Shown: piece by piece, positions 46,384 to 55,382 of the stretch
How positions within the stretch are numbered: the first letter of the stretch is position 1
Layout of the letters: every line of letters begins with the position of its first letter
Source: an uncultured Polaribacter sp.
GTDB taxonomy: Bacteria; Bacteroidota; Bacteroidia; Flavobacteriales; Flavobacteriaceae
Assembly: GCA_943787375.1 (NCBI GenBank)
Contig: CALSME010000002.1
Coordinates: 124,001 to 188,000 of the forward strand
Length of the DNA: 64,000 bases
Direction: 5' to 3'
The notes under the pieces: generated by a model
Seen by the model: only the letters and a program-made list of their open reading frames with translations
Database searches by the model: none
Told to the model about the DNA's origin: nothing
Position numbers and translations under genes: made by a program

Positions 46384-47199
46384 ATGAAACAAATTCAGAC
46401 AGTCTTTTTTCTTTTGCTGATTCTTTTATCATCAACTGAAATTTGCGCCCAAAAGGACACAATCGTAGCTCAAAGAGAAGCAAGAACCTTGGTGAGAGAA
46501 GGAAACAAACTTTATGAAAAAGAGAAGTATGACGATGCTTCTATTGCCTACAGAAAAGCCTTGGACAAGAGTAGTCAATACAAAAAAGCAACCTACAACT
46601 TAGGAAACTCAATGTATCAAAATAAAAACTATAAAGAGGCGGTTCCTCAATATGAATTGGCTGTAAAAGCTGCAAAAGACAAATTTGAAAAAGCAGACGG
46701 GTATCATAATATTGGAAATGCAATGTTGGAACAAAAACAATATCAACCCGCTGTAGATGCCTTTAAAAATGCTTTACGCAACGATCCGACAGACGATGAA
46801 ACGCGATATAATTTAGCCGTTGCTCAAAAATTATTAGAAAAAGAAAAGCAAGATCAAAAAAAGGACAAAGACAAAGACAAAGACAAAAAGAACAAGGATA
46901 ATAAAGACAAGGACGATAAGAATAAAGACAAGAACAAGGATAATAAAGACGGGAAAGACAAGGATAAAAAGGACGACAAAGACGGAAAGGGCGACAAAAA
47001 GAAAGAGGACTCAAAAGATCCTAAAAAGAAAGATGAGAAAGATCAAAAACAAAAGCCAAAACCACAACAAGGTCAAATGTCTCCTCAACAAATTAAGCAA
47101 TTGTTAGAAAGTTTAAACAACGAAGAAAAGAAGACTCAAAAAAAGATGAATGCTAAAAAAGCAAAAGGGAAAAAAGTAAAACAAGAAAAAGATTGGTAA
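46384..47199 (+). CDS. batC: TPR protein BatC with a long Lys/Asp tract
   Basis: About 271 residues from ATG 46384, which begins a signal peptide (MKQIQTVFFLLLILLSSTEICAQ); an upstream TTG frame at 46342 overlaps batB and is less likely. TPR units follow (EGNKLYEKEKYDDASIAYRK, NLGNSMYQNKNYKEAVPQYE, NIGNAMLEQKQYQPAVDAFK; about residues 35-145). Residues from about 155 to 220 are an extreme low-complexity run of Lys and Asp. The end is Gln- and Lys-rich. The TPRs suggest protein-protein contacts with BatA and BatB in the periplasm; the charged tract is probably disordered. Confidence 0.92.
   Translation: MKQIQTVFFLLLILLSSTEICAQKDTIVAQREARTLVREGNKLYEKEKYDDASIAYRKALDKSSQYKKATYNLGNSMYQNKNYKEAVPQYELAVKAAKDKFEKADGYHNIGNAMLEQKQYQPAVDAFKNALRNDPTDDETRYNLAVAQKLLEKEKQDQKKDKDKDKDKKNKDNKDKDDKNKDKNKDNKDGKDKDKKDDKDGKGDKKKEDSKDPKKKDEKDQKQKPKPQQGQMSPQQIKQLLESLNNEEKKTQKKMNAKKAKGKKVKQEKDW
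46853..47050 (+). repeat. Low-complexity AAAGAC/AAGGAT tract inside batC
   Basis: About 200 bases of imperfect six-base units coding Lys-Asp pairs, with AAG, AAA, GAC and GAT mixed. The tract is prone to slippage in multiples of six, which would keep the frame, so its length may vary between strains. Confidence 0.85.
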
Positions 47200-47318
47200 A
47201 TCTATCTTGAAACCTTTTCTAAAGGGAAAAAGCAAAGTTTTAGTTTAAAGAGTAAATAGTCATTGTTAAATAATAAAAGGAAGCGTAATTTCCCCTCTGG
47301 GGAGATAGAGAAAGTAAG

Positions 47319-49079
47319 ATGAAGTTGAAAATCTACATATCGATATTTGTAAGCATCCTAAGCATTGCTTTGGGAGCGCAAGAGGCAAAATTAACAACAA
47401 CGGTTAGTAAAAATAAGTTGGGTTTAAACCAACGTTTGCGCGTCGAATTTTCAATTAACAAACAAGGTGGAGATAACTTTACACCTCCACGATTCCAAAA
47501 CTTTAGAATTGTTGGAGGCCCGAGTCAATCGATAAGTCAATCCTATTTTAATGGAAAATCCAGTTACAAGCAATCCTATTCTTACATCGTTCAACCAACA
47601 AAAAAAGGAATTCTTATCATTCCTGCTGCAAGCATAGATGTTGATGGAAAAAAAATAAAATCCGACCCCGTAAAAGTCCGTGTTTTAGATCCTGTAGACA
47701 TCCCAAAAGACCCAAATGACCCCAACTACATTGCGCAACAGAACATTCATTTGGTTGCCGAAATATCAAACGCAAGGCCCTATGTTGGTCAAGGCGTTTA
47801 TGTAGAATATCGATTATACATAAGCAATAATATCAATGTCTACGATGCAGGTATTATTCAAGCGCCTAAATACAATGGTTTTTGGAGTCAAGAAATTAAA
47901 ATAAATGGATTAAGTGCTAAAAAAGGCACCTATAATGGAGAATCCTACAAATATTTTACACTTCAAAAATCCCTTTTAATTCCCACAAAATCCGGTAAAC
48001 TGTCTTTAGATCCAATGAAGATGGAAGTTGCTATTGGTGTCCCTACTGGTAGGGGAGATTTCTTCGGAAACCCGATCACAAAAAACATCCGAAAAGAATT
48101 TGCTTCAGCAAAAAAAATCATCAATTCAAAAGAACTTCCTTTAGATGGGAAACCGTTAAATTTTACAGGGGCTGTTGGCGATTATTCATTTTCAGTAGAC
48201 ACAGATAAGCAGGTTTTAAAAGCCAATGAAAGTTCACAAATAAAAGTAACCGTAAAAGGAAAAGGAAATTTGAAATTATTTGAGTTACCAAAAGTAGTTG
48301 TCCCAAAAGAATTAGAAATTTATGCCCCAGAGAGGAAAGAGCGTGTGCGTATTCTTTCAAGCGGAATCTCGGGAACTATTAGCGATCTATATACGGTTGT
48401 CCCTCAATTTAAGGGAAAATATAAGGTGCCAAATATTTCTTTTTCTTACTTTAATCCAATTCAAAAAAAATACAAAACAATTACAACAGAAGATGTTATT
48501 GTTAATGTTTTAGAGGGCAAGGAGCTCGTATCTTCGGTACCTAATTCTGCACAAAAACAAGCCTTAAAAATTACGGGAAAAAACTTTAGATATATTCAAA
48601 CCAAAACAACATTTACAGCAGGTAAACAAGATGATTTCTTTAAATCGAATCGCTTTTACCTCTTACTGTTGCTCTCTTTTATTGCAGTACCTATTGGAAT
48701 TTTTATTGCGAAGAAGCAGGAAGAACGCAATAGCGATTTTGTTGGAAATAAATTAAGACGTGCAGAACGACTTGCCAAAAAATATTTGTCTGAGGCAGCA
48801 AAACAATTGGGTAAAAAAGAAGCTTTTTATGAATCTTTAGAACGCGCTTTACATAATTATTTAAAGGCAAAGCTAGGCATAGAAACAATAGAGATTAGCA
48901 AAGAGAAAATTACACAAATTTTGCAAGACAAAAAAGTAAGTGAGGTGGCTATCAAACATTTTATGGAAGTACTTGAAGATTGTGATTTCGCAAGGTATGC
49001 TCCGAGTACAACTTTAGAAATGAAAGAGGAATATGAAAAAGCAAAAGAAATTATTATTGAACTAGACAAACAGTTTTAG
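47319..49079 (+). CDS. batD: BatD
   Basis: A 586-residue envelope protein. A signal peptide (ISIFVSILSIALGAQ) is followed by several beta-sandwich units. Segments such as GLNQRLRVEFSINKQGGDNF, ARPYVGQGVYVEYRLYISNN and VTVKGKGNLKLFELPK are typical of BatD. A transmembrane helix lies near residues 444-463 (FYLLLLLSFIAVPIGIFIAKK), then a cytoplasmic helical tail. It follows batC by about 120 bases and precedes batE by one base, so it is in the same operon. Confidence 0.93.
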   Translation: MKLKIYISIFVSILSIALGAQEAKLTTTVSKNKLGLNQRLRVEFSINKQGGDNFTPPRFQNFRIVGGPSQSISQSYFNGKSSYKQSYSYIVQPTKKGILIIPAASIDVDGKKIKSDPVKVRVLDPVDIPKDPNDPNYIAQQNIHLVAEISNARPYVGQGVYVEYRLYISNNINVYDAGIIQAPKYNGFWSQEIKINGLSAKKGTYNGESYKYFTLQKSLLIPTKSGKLSLDPMKMEVAIGVPTGRGDFFGNPITKNIRKEFASAKKIINSKELPLDGKPLNFTGAVGDYSFSVDTDKQVLKANESSQIKVTVKGKGNLKLFELPKVVVPKELEIYAPERKERVRILSSGISGTISDLYTVVPQFKGKYKVPNISFSYFNPIQKKYKTITTEDVIVNVLEGKELVSSVPNSAQKQALKITGKNFRYIQTKTTFTAGKQDDFFKSNRFYLLLLLSFIAVPIGIFIAKKQEERNSDFVGNKLRRAERLAKKYLSEAAKQLGKKEAFYESLERALHNYLKAKLGIETIEISKEKITQILQDKKVSEVAIKHFMEVLEDCDFARYAPSTTLEMKEEYEKAKEIIIELDKQF

Positions 49080-49080
49080 C

Positions 49081-49839
49081 ATGAAAAAAATCTTCTTTTT
49101 ACTGGTATTCATCTCCAATTTTGCATTTAGCCAAAATGCAGAAGCATTGTTTGCTGCGGGAAATGATTTTTATAAAAAAGGGGCAATTGAAAAGGCAATT
49201 GAAGCCTATCGAAAAATTGAATCTCAAGCAGTCATTTCCTCTGAATTGTATTATAATTTAGGAAATTGCTATTATAAATTAAATAACGTTGGCGCAACCA
49301 TTTACAATTATGAAAAAGCACTGCAATTAGACCCCTTAAATGAAGATGCTGCAAATAATTTGGTTTTTGCAAAAAGGTTGACCATCGATCGAATTGAAGA
49401 ACTACCAAAATCAGTTTTCCAAAAGTTAAATAAAAATTACTTACAAAAATACTCCTACAATCAATGGGCTATAATTTCTTGTGGCTTTTCATTATTAACA
49501 GCCGCCTTCTTTTTGCTGTTTTACTTTGCGCACCACTCTTCTAGAAAAAGAGTCTACTTTACAATAAGTATTGTAAGCTTTGTATGCTTTATTACTTCAA
49601 TATCAATTACACACAACCAATATAATTTTGCTAAAAACGAAATTTATGCAATTGTTTTTTCTGAAAAAGTGGATGTTAAAAATGGGCCTACTGTAAGTTC
49701 TGAAAGCATTTTTACGCTACACGAAGGCACCAAAGTAAAGATTCTAGATACCGTAGACCAATGGAAAAAAATAAAATTAGTAGATGGAGAGATTGGCTGG
49801 GTTGCTGCAAAACAAATTAAACTGTTGAACTTTTTTTAA
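49081..49839 (+). CDS. batE: BatE: TPR, membrane helices and SH3-like domain
   Basis: A 252-residue protein with a signal peptide (KKIFFLLVFISNFAFSQ), TPR-like units (ALFAAGNDFYKKGAIEKAIEAY, YYNLGNCYYKLNNVGATIYNYEKAL; to about residue 100), two transmembrane helices (about 138-155 and 161-178), and a C-terminal bacterial SH3-type domain (VDVKNGPTVSSESIFTLHEG through GEIGWVAAKQ). This closes the Bat operon. It starts one base after batD. The SH3 fold hints at wall or peptide binding in the periplasm, an inference from fold only. Confidence 0.9.
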   Translation: MKKIFFLLVFISNFAFSQNAEALFAAGNDFYKKGAIEKAIEAYRKIESQAVISSELYYNLGNCYYKLNNVGATIYNYEKALQLDPLNEDAANNLVFAKRLTIDRIEELPKSVFQKLNKNYLQKYSYNQWAIISCGFSLLTAAFFLLFYFAHHSSRKRVYFTISIVSFVCFITSISITHNQYNFAKNEIYAIVFSEKVDVKNGPTVSSESIFTLHEGTKVKILDTVDQWKKIKLVDGEIGWVAAKQIKLLNFF

Positions 49840-49872
49840 ATTTTATTTAACAGTTTATTTGAATTTGTTTTT

Positions 49873-49880
49873 TAAATTTG
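49873..49880 (+). promoter_or_regulatory. Candidate -7 box for the small membrane protein before SulP
   Basis: TAAATTTG matches TAnnTTTG, 25 bases before the TTG start at 49906. It suggests the following genes are transcribed separately from the Bat operon. Confidence 0.4.
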
Positions 49881-49905
49881 CACATTAATTTAGAATTGAA
49901 TCTAC

Positions 49906-50226
49906 TTGAGAGTTATTATTGCCCCTTTTTTTTCGCTTTTGTTTACTATTATGCTGGTGGCACCAACTGTTATTAGTTTGATGGACGAGACGCAAGAAAT
50001 AAGTGTTTTCTTAGATTTAAACGAAGAAGAAGAGAATAAAGAAGGTAAAAAAGGAAAAGAATCGAAAACAGATGCAAAATTAAAATTATTTACCGGATCA
50101 CAGAATGGATTTTCTGATTTAAATAAAATTCAGGAAAAGAGAAACATTCGTTTTCGATCTAAATATTACTTTTTAGAATATTCTAAAATAGACACTCCTC
50201 CCCCCAAAAAAACACTTATTTCATAA
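49906..50226 (+). CDS. Small hypothetical membrane or secreted protein (TTG start)
   Basis: A 106-residue protein with an N-terminal hydrophobic segment (about 3-25), an acidic then basic stretch (LDLNEEEENKEGKKGKESK), and a tail ending IDTPPPKKTLIS. There is no ATG: a stop lies seven bases before the TTG at 49906, and a -7 box precedes it. I know no function. It sits between the Bat operon and the first SulP transporter on the same strand; a gap of about 77 bases to SulP allows co-transcription. Confidence 0.6.
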   Translation: MRVIIAPFFSLLFTIMLVAPTVISLMDETQEISVFLDLNEEEENKEGKKGKESKTDAKLKLFTGSQNGFSDLNKIQEKRNIRFRSKYYFLEYSKIDTPPPKKTLIS

Positions 50227-50303
50227 GTAGTTCGTAAAAAATTCACACATTTTATCAAAAAAATAAACGCTCATTAAAAATTGGGTGTAAAAATATTATA
50301 TCT

Positions 50304-51887
50304 ATGTTTAAATATATTAAAAGCGATTTACCCGCAAGTATTGTAGTTTTTTTCGTAGCATTACCCTTATGTTTAGGGATTGCATTGGCAAGTGGCGCAC
50401 CGCTATTTTCTGGGCTTATTGCTGGAATCATTGGTGGAATTGTTGTCGGTGGACTTAGTGGTTCTAAAATTGGAGTAAGTGGTCCTGCTGCTGGATTGGC
50501 AGCAATCGTATTAACTGCTATTGGCACTTTAGGGGGGTATGAAAACTTTTTAGTGGCAGTCGTTTTAGGAGGAATTATCCAAATAATCTTTGGTTTTTTA
50601 AAGGCTGGGATTATTGGGTATTACTTTCCTTCATCAGTAATTAAAGGAATGTTAACAGGGATTGGAATCATCATTATTTTAAAACAAATTCCACATTTCT
50701 TTGGTTATAGTACAGATCCCGAAAGAAATTTCGCATTCTTTCAAGTAGACGGAGGAAATACATTTTCAGAAATTTTCAAAACCATCAACAATATTAGTTT
50801 AGGAGCCACTATTATTGGTGTTATTGGATTGGGTATTTTATTACTTTGGAGCAATGTTTTATCGAAGAAAGGACGTTTCTTCCAATTAGTTCAAGGACCG
50901 TTAGTGGCTGTTGTCGCTGGTATTGTTTACTTCTATGTAACAGATCAAGATTCGGCCTTCGGTATCAGTGCATCGCTATTGGTAAGTGTTCCAGTGCCTG
51001 ACAACTTAGAGATGTTCCTAGGACAATTTAGTTTTCCAAATTTCAACGCAATTACAAATCCAGAAGTTTGGATTGTTGGTTTTACCATCGCATTGGTTGC
51101 AAGTTTAGAAACCTTATTGTGTGTAGAAGCTACAGACAAATTAGATCCACATAAAAACGTAACCCCTACCAACAGAGAGCTCTTGGCTCAAGGGACGGGA
51201 AATATTATCTCCGGAATGATTGGAGGATTGCCAATTACTCAAGTAATTGTTCGGAGTTCCGCCAACATTCAATCGGGTGGTAGAACAAAGTTATCGGCAA
51301 TTATTCATGGGTTTTTATTGTTAATATCTGTCCTTTTAATTCCAACGTTACTAAATAAAATCCCACTCTCTGTATTGGCAGCCATTTTGTTAATTGTTGG
51401 TTATAAGTTAGCAAAACCAGGATTATTTATTAAGATGTACCAACAAGGGTGGAAGCAATTTCTTCCTTTTACAGTGACTGTTTTAGGAATTGTTTTTACT
51501 GATTTATTAGTGGGAATTGGCTTAGGATTAGCAGTCGGAATCGTAGTTATTCTAATCAAAAGTTTCCAAAACTCACACTTTCTTCATATAGAAGATAACA
51601 GCAATGGAAAACATAAAATTAAAATGACCTTGGCAGAAGAGGTAACCTTTTTTAACAAAGGAGCTATTTTAAATGAGCTTGACAGTTTGCCAAGAGAAAC
51701 CTACTTAGAATTGGATGTCAGAAAAACAAGATACTTAGACAATGATATCATTGAGATTATGGAAGATTTTGCAATTAAAGCAAAAGAGAGAGCGATCGAT
51801 ATTCGACTCATCTCTGAGAGAGGAATTGTAGAAAACCCTGCAAGTTATATTGAGTTTTTTGATTTGAGCCCTAAAAAATCAGCTTAA
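50304..51887 (+). CDS. SulP-family anion transporter 1
   Basis: A 527-residue secondary transporter with the SulP core of about 10-14 helices. The start (YIKSDLPASIVVFFVALPLCLGIALASGAPL, split here by context) and GLSGSKIGVSGPAAGLAAIV near residue 50 match the anion-binding helices. A GGLPITQVIVRSSANIQSG segment follows near 310. The C-terminus has a shortened STAS-like region (ELDVRKTRYLDNDIIEIMED). SulP proteins move sulfate, bicarbonate or related anions. With a beta-carbonic anhydrase two genes downstream, bicarbonate is the likely substrate. Confidence 0.92.
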   Translation: MFKYIKSDLPASIVVFFVALPLCLGIALASGAPLFSGLIAGIIGGIVVGGLSGSKIGVSGPAAGLAAIVLTAIGTLGGYENFLVAVVLGGIIQIIFGFLKAGIIGYYFPSSVIKGMLTGIGIIIILKQIPHFFGYSTDPERNFAFFQVDGGNTFSEIFKTINNISLGATIIGVIGLGILLLWSNVLSKKGRFFQLVQGPLVAVVAGIVYFYVTDQDSAFGISASLLVSVPVPDNLEMFLGQFSFPNFNAITNPEVWIVGFTIALVASLETLLCVEATDKLDPHKNVTPTNRELLAQGTGNIISGMIGGLPITQVIVRSSANIQSGGRTKLSAIIHGFLLLISVLLIPTLLNKIPLSVLAAILLIVGYKLAKPGLFIKMYQQGWKQFLPFTVTVLGIVFTDLLVGIGLGLAVGIVVILIKSFQNSHFLHIEDNSNGKHKIKMTLAEEVTFFNKGAILNELDSLPRETYLELDVRKTRYLDNDIIEIMEDFAIKAKERAIDIRLISERGIVENPASYIEFFDLSPKKSA

Positions 51888-51897
51888 AACAAAACAC

Positions 51898-52686
51898 ATG
51901 AAAAAACAAAAAATAGTAGTCTTGTCTCGATTGAAAAAAGGAGCAATATCCACCCTAAAAAGTGGGATCCGTTTGGCAAAAATAATGGATGGAGAGGTCT
52001 GTTTTTTCTGTGTAAAAAAACCCTCAGATATCATAGATAAAGATAGTCAGCTTTCAGCAATGAGAACCATTAATGAAACACACAAATTGACTGCAAAAAA
52101 AATGAAAAAAATAGTAGCAGCAGCGGCGGAGAATCATGGTGTGAACATAAATTACAGCTATACTTTTGGAAATATTCAAAATGAAATAGAAGATTATATT
52201 CAAATGCAGAAGCCGGATGTAATTGTTTTAGGGAAAGGGAAGTCTTCGCTATTTAATGCTCGAAATAAAAAAATGATTCACTTTATTTTAAAAAAATTTA
52301 ATGGTCAAATTTTAATTTCGGATGAAAATAATCCATTGGAACCCAGTAGCGATTTTTCTTTTGGTACCTTAATTAATACTTCCAATACTTCAAATCAAAA
52401 ATTTACCGAGCTTTTAATTCAAGATTCAAAGCAGCCGCATACTTCTTTTAGAATTAACGATGCTGAAAGAATTGATCAAAAGATAGCTATTTCAACGGAA
52501 GAGAAAAGCATTGAATATGTTTTTGAAAAAGGAGATAATGCCATTAAAAATATTGTTAAATACGTATCGAAAAGCAATATTAATTTATTAAATTTAAGGA
52601 GAGATAAAAACAACTTAAAATCAAGTTCAAAAAATTTAAATGAACTAATTAATTCTCTTAATTGCTCATTAATAGTAACCAATTAA
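51898..52686 (+). CDS. Universal-stress-protein-like protein in the SulP cluster
   Basis: A 262-residue protein. The first half has the UspA outline (KKQKIVVLSRLKKGAISTLK start, and PDVIVLGKGKSS then IHFILKKFNGQILISD at the end of the first domain near residue 140). The second half is divergent and probably a degenerate second domain. It sits 10 bases after SulP 1 and 10 before the carbonic anhydrase. That placement suggests it senses or regulates the transporter, as USP-type domains do in other transport systems, but no such role is proven here. Confidence 0.78.
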   Translation: MKKQKIVVLSRLKKGAISTLKSGIRLAKIMDGEVCFFCVKKPSDIIDKDSQLSAMRTINETHKLTAKKMKKIVAAAAENHGVNINYSYTFGNIQNEIEDYIQMQKPDVIVLGKGKSSLFNARNKKMIHFILKKFNGQILISDENNPLEPSSDFSFGTLINTSNTSNQKFTELLIQDSKQPHTSFRINDAERIDQKIAISTEEKSIEYVFEKGDNAIKNIVKYVSKSNINLLNLRRDKNNLKSSSKNLNELINSLNCSLIVTN

Positions 52687-52696
52687 AATTATTTTT

Positions 52697-53323
52697 ATGA
52701 AAGCACATACAAAAGAAACACAATCGGCAATTTCGCCAAACAAAGCCATCGAATTACTAAAAGAAGGAAACGCTCGTTTTGTTGAAAACAAGGAAGTAAC
52801 CAGAGATTTATTAGCGCAAGTTACCGCAACAAGTACGGGTCAATATCCATTTGCAACCGTTTTAAGCTGTATCGATTCCCGCGTTTCATCAGAAATTATT
52901 TTTGATCAAGGAATTGGCGACATTTTTAGTGCAAGAGTCGCTGGTAATTTTGTGAATGAAGATATTTTAGGAAGCATGGAATTTGCCTGTAAATTAGCAG
53001 GAACAAAAGTGATTGTCGTTTTAGGACACACTGCATGTGGCGCTGTTAAAGGAGCTTGTGATGATGCAAAAATGGGGAACCTAACGGCTTTACTTAGCAA
53101 AATAAAACCTGCAGTTAACGCAGTAAAATCTCCAAGCGAACCAAGTTTACGAAATTCTAAAAATATTGATTTTGTCAATGAAGTAGCTGCAAAAAATGTT
53201 CAATTAACCATTGGAAATATTAGAACACTGAGCCCTGTTTTAAAAGAAATGGAAGACAGCAATGCAATTCAAATAGTTGGTGCAATGTATGATATTAATA
53301 CCGGTGTCGTTACATTTTATTAG
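52697..53323 (+). CDS. Beta-class carbonic anhydrase
   Basis: A 208-residue enzyme interconverting CO2 and bicarbonate. Zinc ligands C58, H111 and C114 and the catalytic dyad D60-R62 are present in CIDSRVSS and GHTACGAVKGA. It is packed 10 bases after the USP-like gene and ends at a strong terminator before the second SulP gene. Together with SulP 1 it could trap imported bicarbonate for carboxylases, a scheme proposed for some marine flavobacteria. There is no obvious signal peptide, so it is cytosolic. Confidence 0.95.
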   Translation: MKAHTKETQSAISPNKAIELLKEGNARFVENKEVTRDLLAQVTATSTGQYPFATVLSCIDSRVSSEIIFDQGIGDIFSARVAGNFVNEDILGSMEFACKLAGTKVIVVLGHTACGAVKGACDDAKMGNLTALLSKIKPAVNAVKSPSEPSLRNSKNIDFVNEVAAKNVQLTIGNIRTLSPVLKEMEDSNAIQIVGAMYDINTGVVTFY

Positions 53324-53346
53324 TTTTCAGCAAGCACTCAAATGAG

Positions 53347-53382
53347 AAAACCAATCTTTAAATAGATTGGTTTTTTTTTTTT
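53347..53382 (+). terminator. Terminator after the carbonic anhydrase gene
   Basis: Eleven-base arms (AAAACCAATCT and complement) around a six-base loop, followed by a run of twelve T. It separates the SulP 1-USP-carbonic anhydrase transcript from SulP 2. Confidence 0.9.
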
Positions 53383-53421
53383 AAAAAATTATCGTAGTTT
53401 TATAAAACAGTATATTAATAC

Positions 53422-55284
53422 ATGAAAAAATTATTTACAAATATTAAGGGCGATATTTTTGGCGGAATTACGGCTGGAATTGTAGCACTTCCCCTAGCAC
53501 TTGCATTTGGTGTATCTTCGGGTCTTGGACCTGCTGCTGGACTATACGGTGCAATTTTTATTAGTTTTTTCGCTGCTCTTTTTGGCGGAACCAACACACA
53601 AATTTCCGGACCAACTGCGCCAATGACGGCTGTAAGTATGGTAATTATTGCTGGAATTGTAGCAGCAAATGATGGGGATATCTCAAAAGCTTTGCCAGCA
53701 ATTTTAACGGTATTTTTATTGGCTGGAATTTTTCAGGTTGGTTTGGGTGTTTTAGGCTTAGGAAAATACATTCGATACATTCCGTACCCTGTAGTTTCTG
53801 GGTTTATGACTGCAATTGGACTGATCATTTTACTCACCCAAATTCTTCCTTCAGTTGGATATTATCCAAAAGAAGACACTGCATATGTACAACAGTTTAA
53901 GCCTCAAGCAGAAGCGGTAATTTTAGAAAACATTTTAAAAGAAGAAGCAGGAGAAGGAATTTTAGTTTTAGAAAATTTTGAAGAAACCACTTTAAGAGGG
54001 AAGAGAATCACTCCAGAACAAATTTTATCTGAATCGGAAACACTTGCAGCTAAAGATGCTTCTGGTACCATTGGTGCTTTAAAAGTATTGCCTAGGGCTT
54101 TAAAAAATATTAACTGGCTAGAGTTCCTTCTGGCTTTAGGAACTATTGTTATTATCTATGGTTTTAAACGAATTACGACAGCTATACCAAGTACTTTGGT
54201 AGCTTTAGTTGTGGTCTCAGGAATTGCTTTTGGATTTGATTTAGGGTATCAAACAATTGAAGCAATTCCTACTGGAATTCCGCAAATTAATTTTGAAATA
54301 TTCTCCAGTTTTAGCATTGGAAGTATTACTCCTTATATATTTACAGCATTAACATTGTCTCTTTTGGGAGCTATTGATTCTTTATTAACAAGTGTCGTGG
54401 CAGATAACATGACAAAAACCAAACACAAACCCAATAAAGAATTAATTGGACAAGGAATTGGAAATTCGATTGCAGCCCTTTTTGGAGGAATTCCTGGAGC
54501 TGGAGCTACCATTAGAACGGTCGTAAACATTAATGCTGGAGGGAAGACAAAACTTTCTGGAATGATTGCGGGAATTATGTTACTCATTATAATGCTTGTT
54601 TTTGCAGATATTGCCTCTAAAATACCGGCAGCAGTTTTAGCAGGTATTTTAATTACTGTAGGAATAGGTGTAATGGACTATAAAGGTTTAAAAGCCATTC
54701 CTAGTTTGCCGAAAGATATTAAATTAGGCCCTTTAAAATTAAGTTCAGAAGTATTAATTATGTTAATTGTGCTTGGGCTTTCTACTTTTTGGGATTTAAT
54801 TTATGCCGTAGGTATTGGACTCATCATTGCATCTTTAATGTTCATGAAAAAGATTGGTGACTTAACCGCAGAAAGATCGAATGTAAAATTAATGAAAGAA
54901 GAATCTTGGTCTGACGAAGTTAATTTCCCAGAATATCTAAAAGAGAGCGTCTTTATAAAACACATTAAAGGTCCTTTATTCTTTGGTTCTACAAGTGATT
55001 TTCAGCAACTTTCGCTACAAATTCCAAGCACAGCCAAAATTGTGATTATACGTTTGGGTAGAATGCAATATATGGATCAATCTGGTCTTTATGCGATGGA
55101 AGATATGTTGCAAGAATTGAAAAAAAATGACATTGAAATTCTATTTGTAAACTTGTTAAAACAACCTCGCTATATGATGGAACGAATCGATATCATTCCA
55201 GATTTCATTCCTAAAAGTCAAATTTTTAAAGGAATCGATGCTTGTTTTTCATGGATCAAAAAAAACGTTGCAGCTGCAAAATAA
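53422..55284 (+). CDS. SulP-family anion transporter 2 with STAS domain
   Basis: A 620-residue transporter with a membrane core containing GGITAGIVALPLALAFGVSSG and FGGTNTQISGPTAPMTAV, a second conserved GGIPGAGATIRTVVNINAGG segment near residue 355, and a complete cytoplasmic STAS domain (from about 510) with IIRLGRMQYMDQSGLYAMED. It has an extra hydrophilic insert near residues 150-225, which SulP 1 lacks at the same place. It is a separate subtype, so the two are not recent duplicates. A terminator precedes it, hence a separate transcript, but the shared neighbourhood suggests a bicarbonate-related role. Confidence 0.93.
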   Translation: MKKLFTNIKGDIFGGITAGIVALPLALAFGVSSGLGPAAGLYGAIFISFFAALFGGTNTQISGPTAPMTAVSMVIIAGIVAANDGDISKALPAILTVFLLAGIFQVGLGVLGLGKYIRYIPYPVVSGFMTAIGLIILLTQILPSVGYYPKEDTAYVQQFKPQAEAVILENILKEEAGEGILVLENFEETTLRGKRITPEQILSESETLAAKDASGTIGALKVLPRALKNINWLEFLLALGTIVIIYGFKRITTAIPSTLVALVVVSGIAFGFDLGYQTIEAIPTGIPQINFEIFSSFSIGSITPYIFTALTLSLLGAIDSLLTSVVADNMTKTKHKPNKELIGQGIGNSIAALFGGIPGAGATIRTVVNINAGGKTKLSGMIAGIMLLIIMLVFADIASKIPAAVLAGILITVGIGVMDYKGLKAIPSLPKDIKLGPLKLSSEVLIMLIVLGLSTFWDLIYAVGIGLIIASLMFMKKIGDLTAERSNVKLMKEESWSDEVNFPEYLKESVFIKHIKGPLFFGSTSDFQQLSLQIPSTAKIVIIRLGRMQYMDQSGLYAMEDMLQELKKNDIEILFVNLLKQPRYMMERIDIIPDFIPKSQIFKGIDACFSWIKKNVAAAK

Positions 55285-55314
55285 TGTGATCATAAAATTT
55301 CTCTTATAAATACT

Positions 55315-55348
55315 AAAAACCCGAAATAGCTACTATTTCGGTTTTTTT
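55315..55348 (+). terminator. Terminator after SulP 2
   Basis: CCGAAATAG and CTATTTCGG arms with a CTA loop, A-rich before and T-rich after, in the gap between convergent stops. Confidence 0.85.
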
Positions 55349-55382
55349 GGCAATCGATTTTTAATAACTCAAATCGGAATGG

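Noticed and set aside
46853..47050. CRISPR-like or tandem DNA repeat array
   Set aside because: The repeats are six-base codon-pair units inside the batC frame without spacers.
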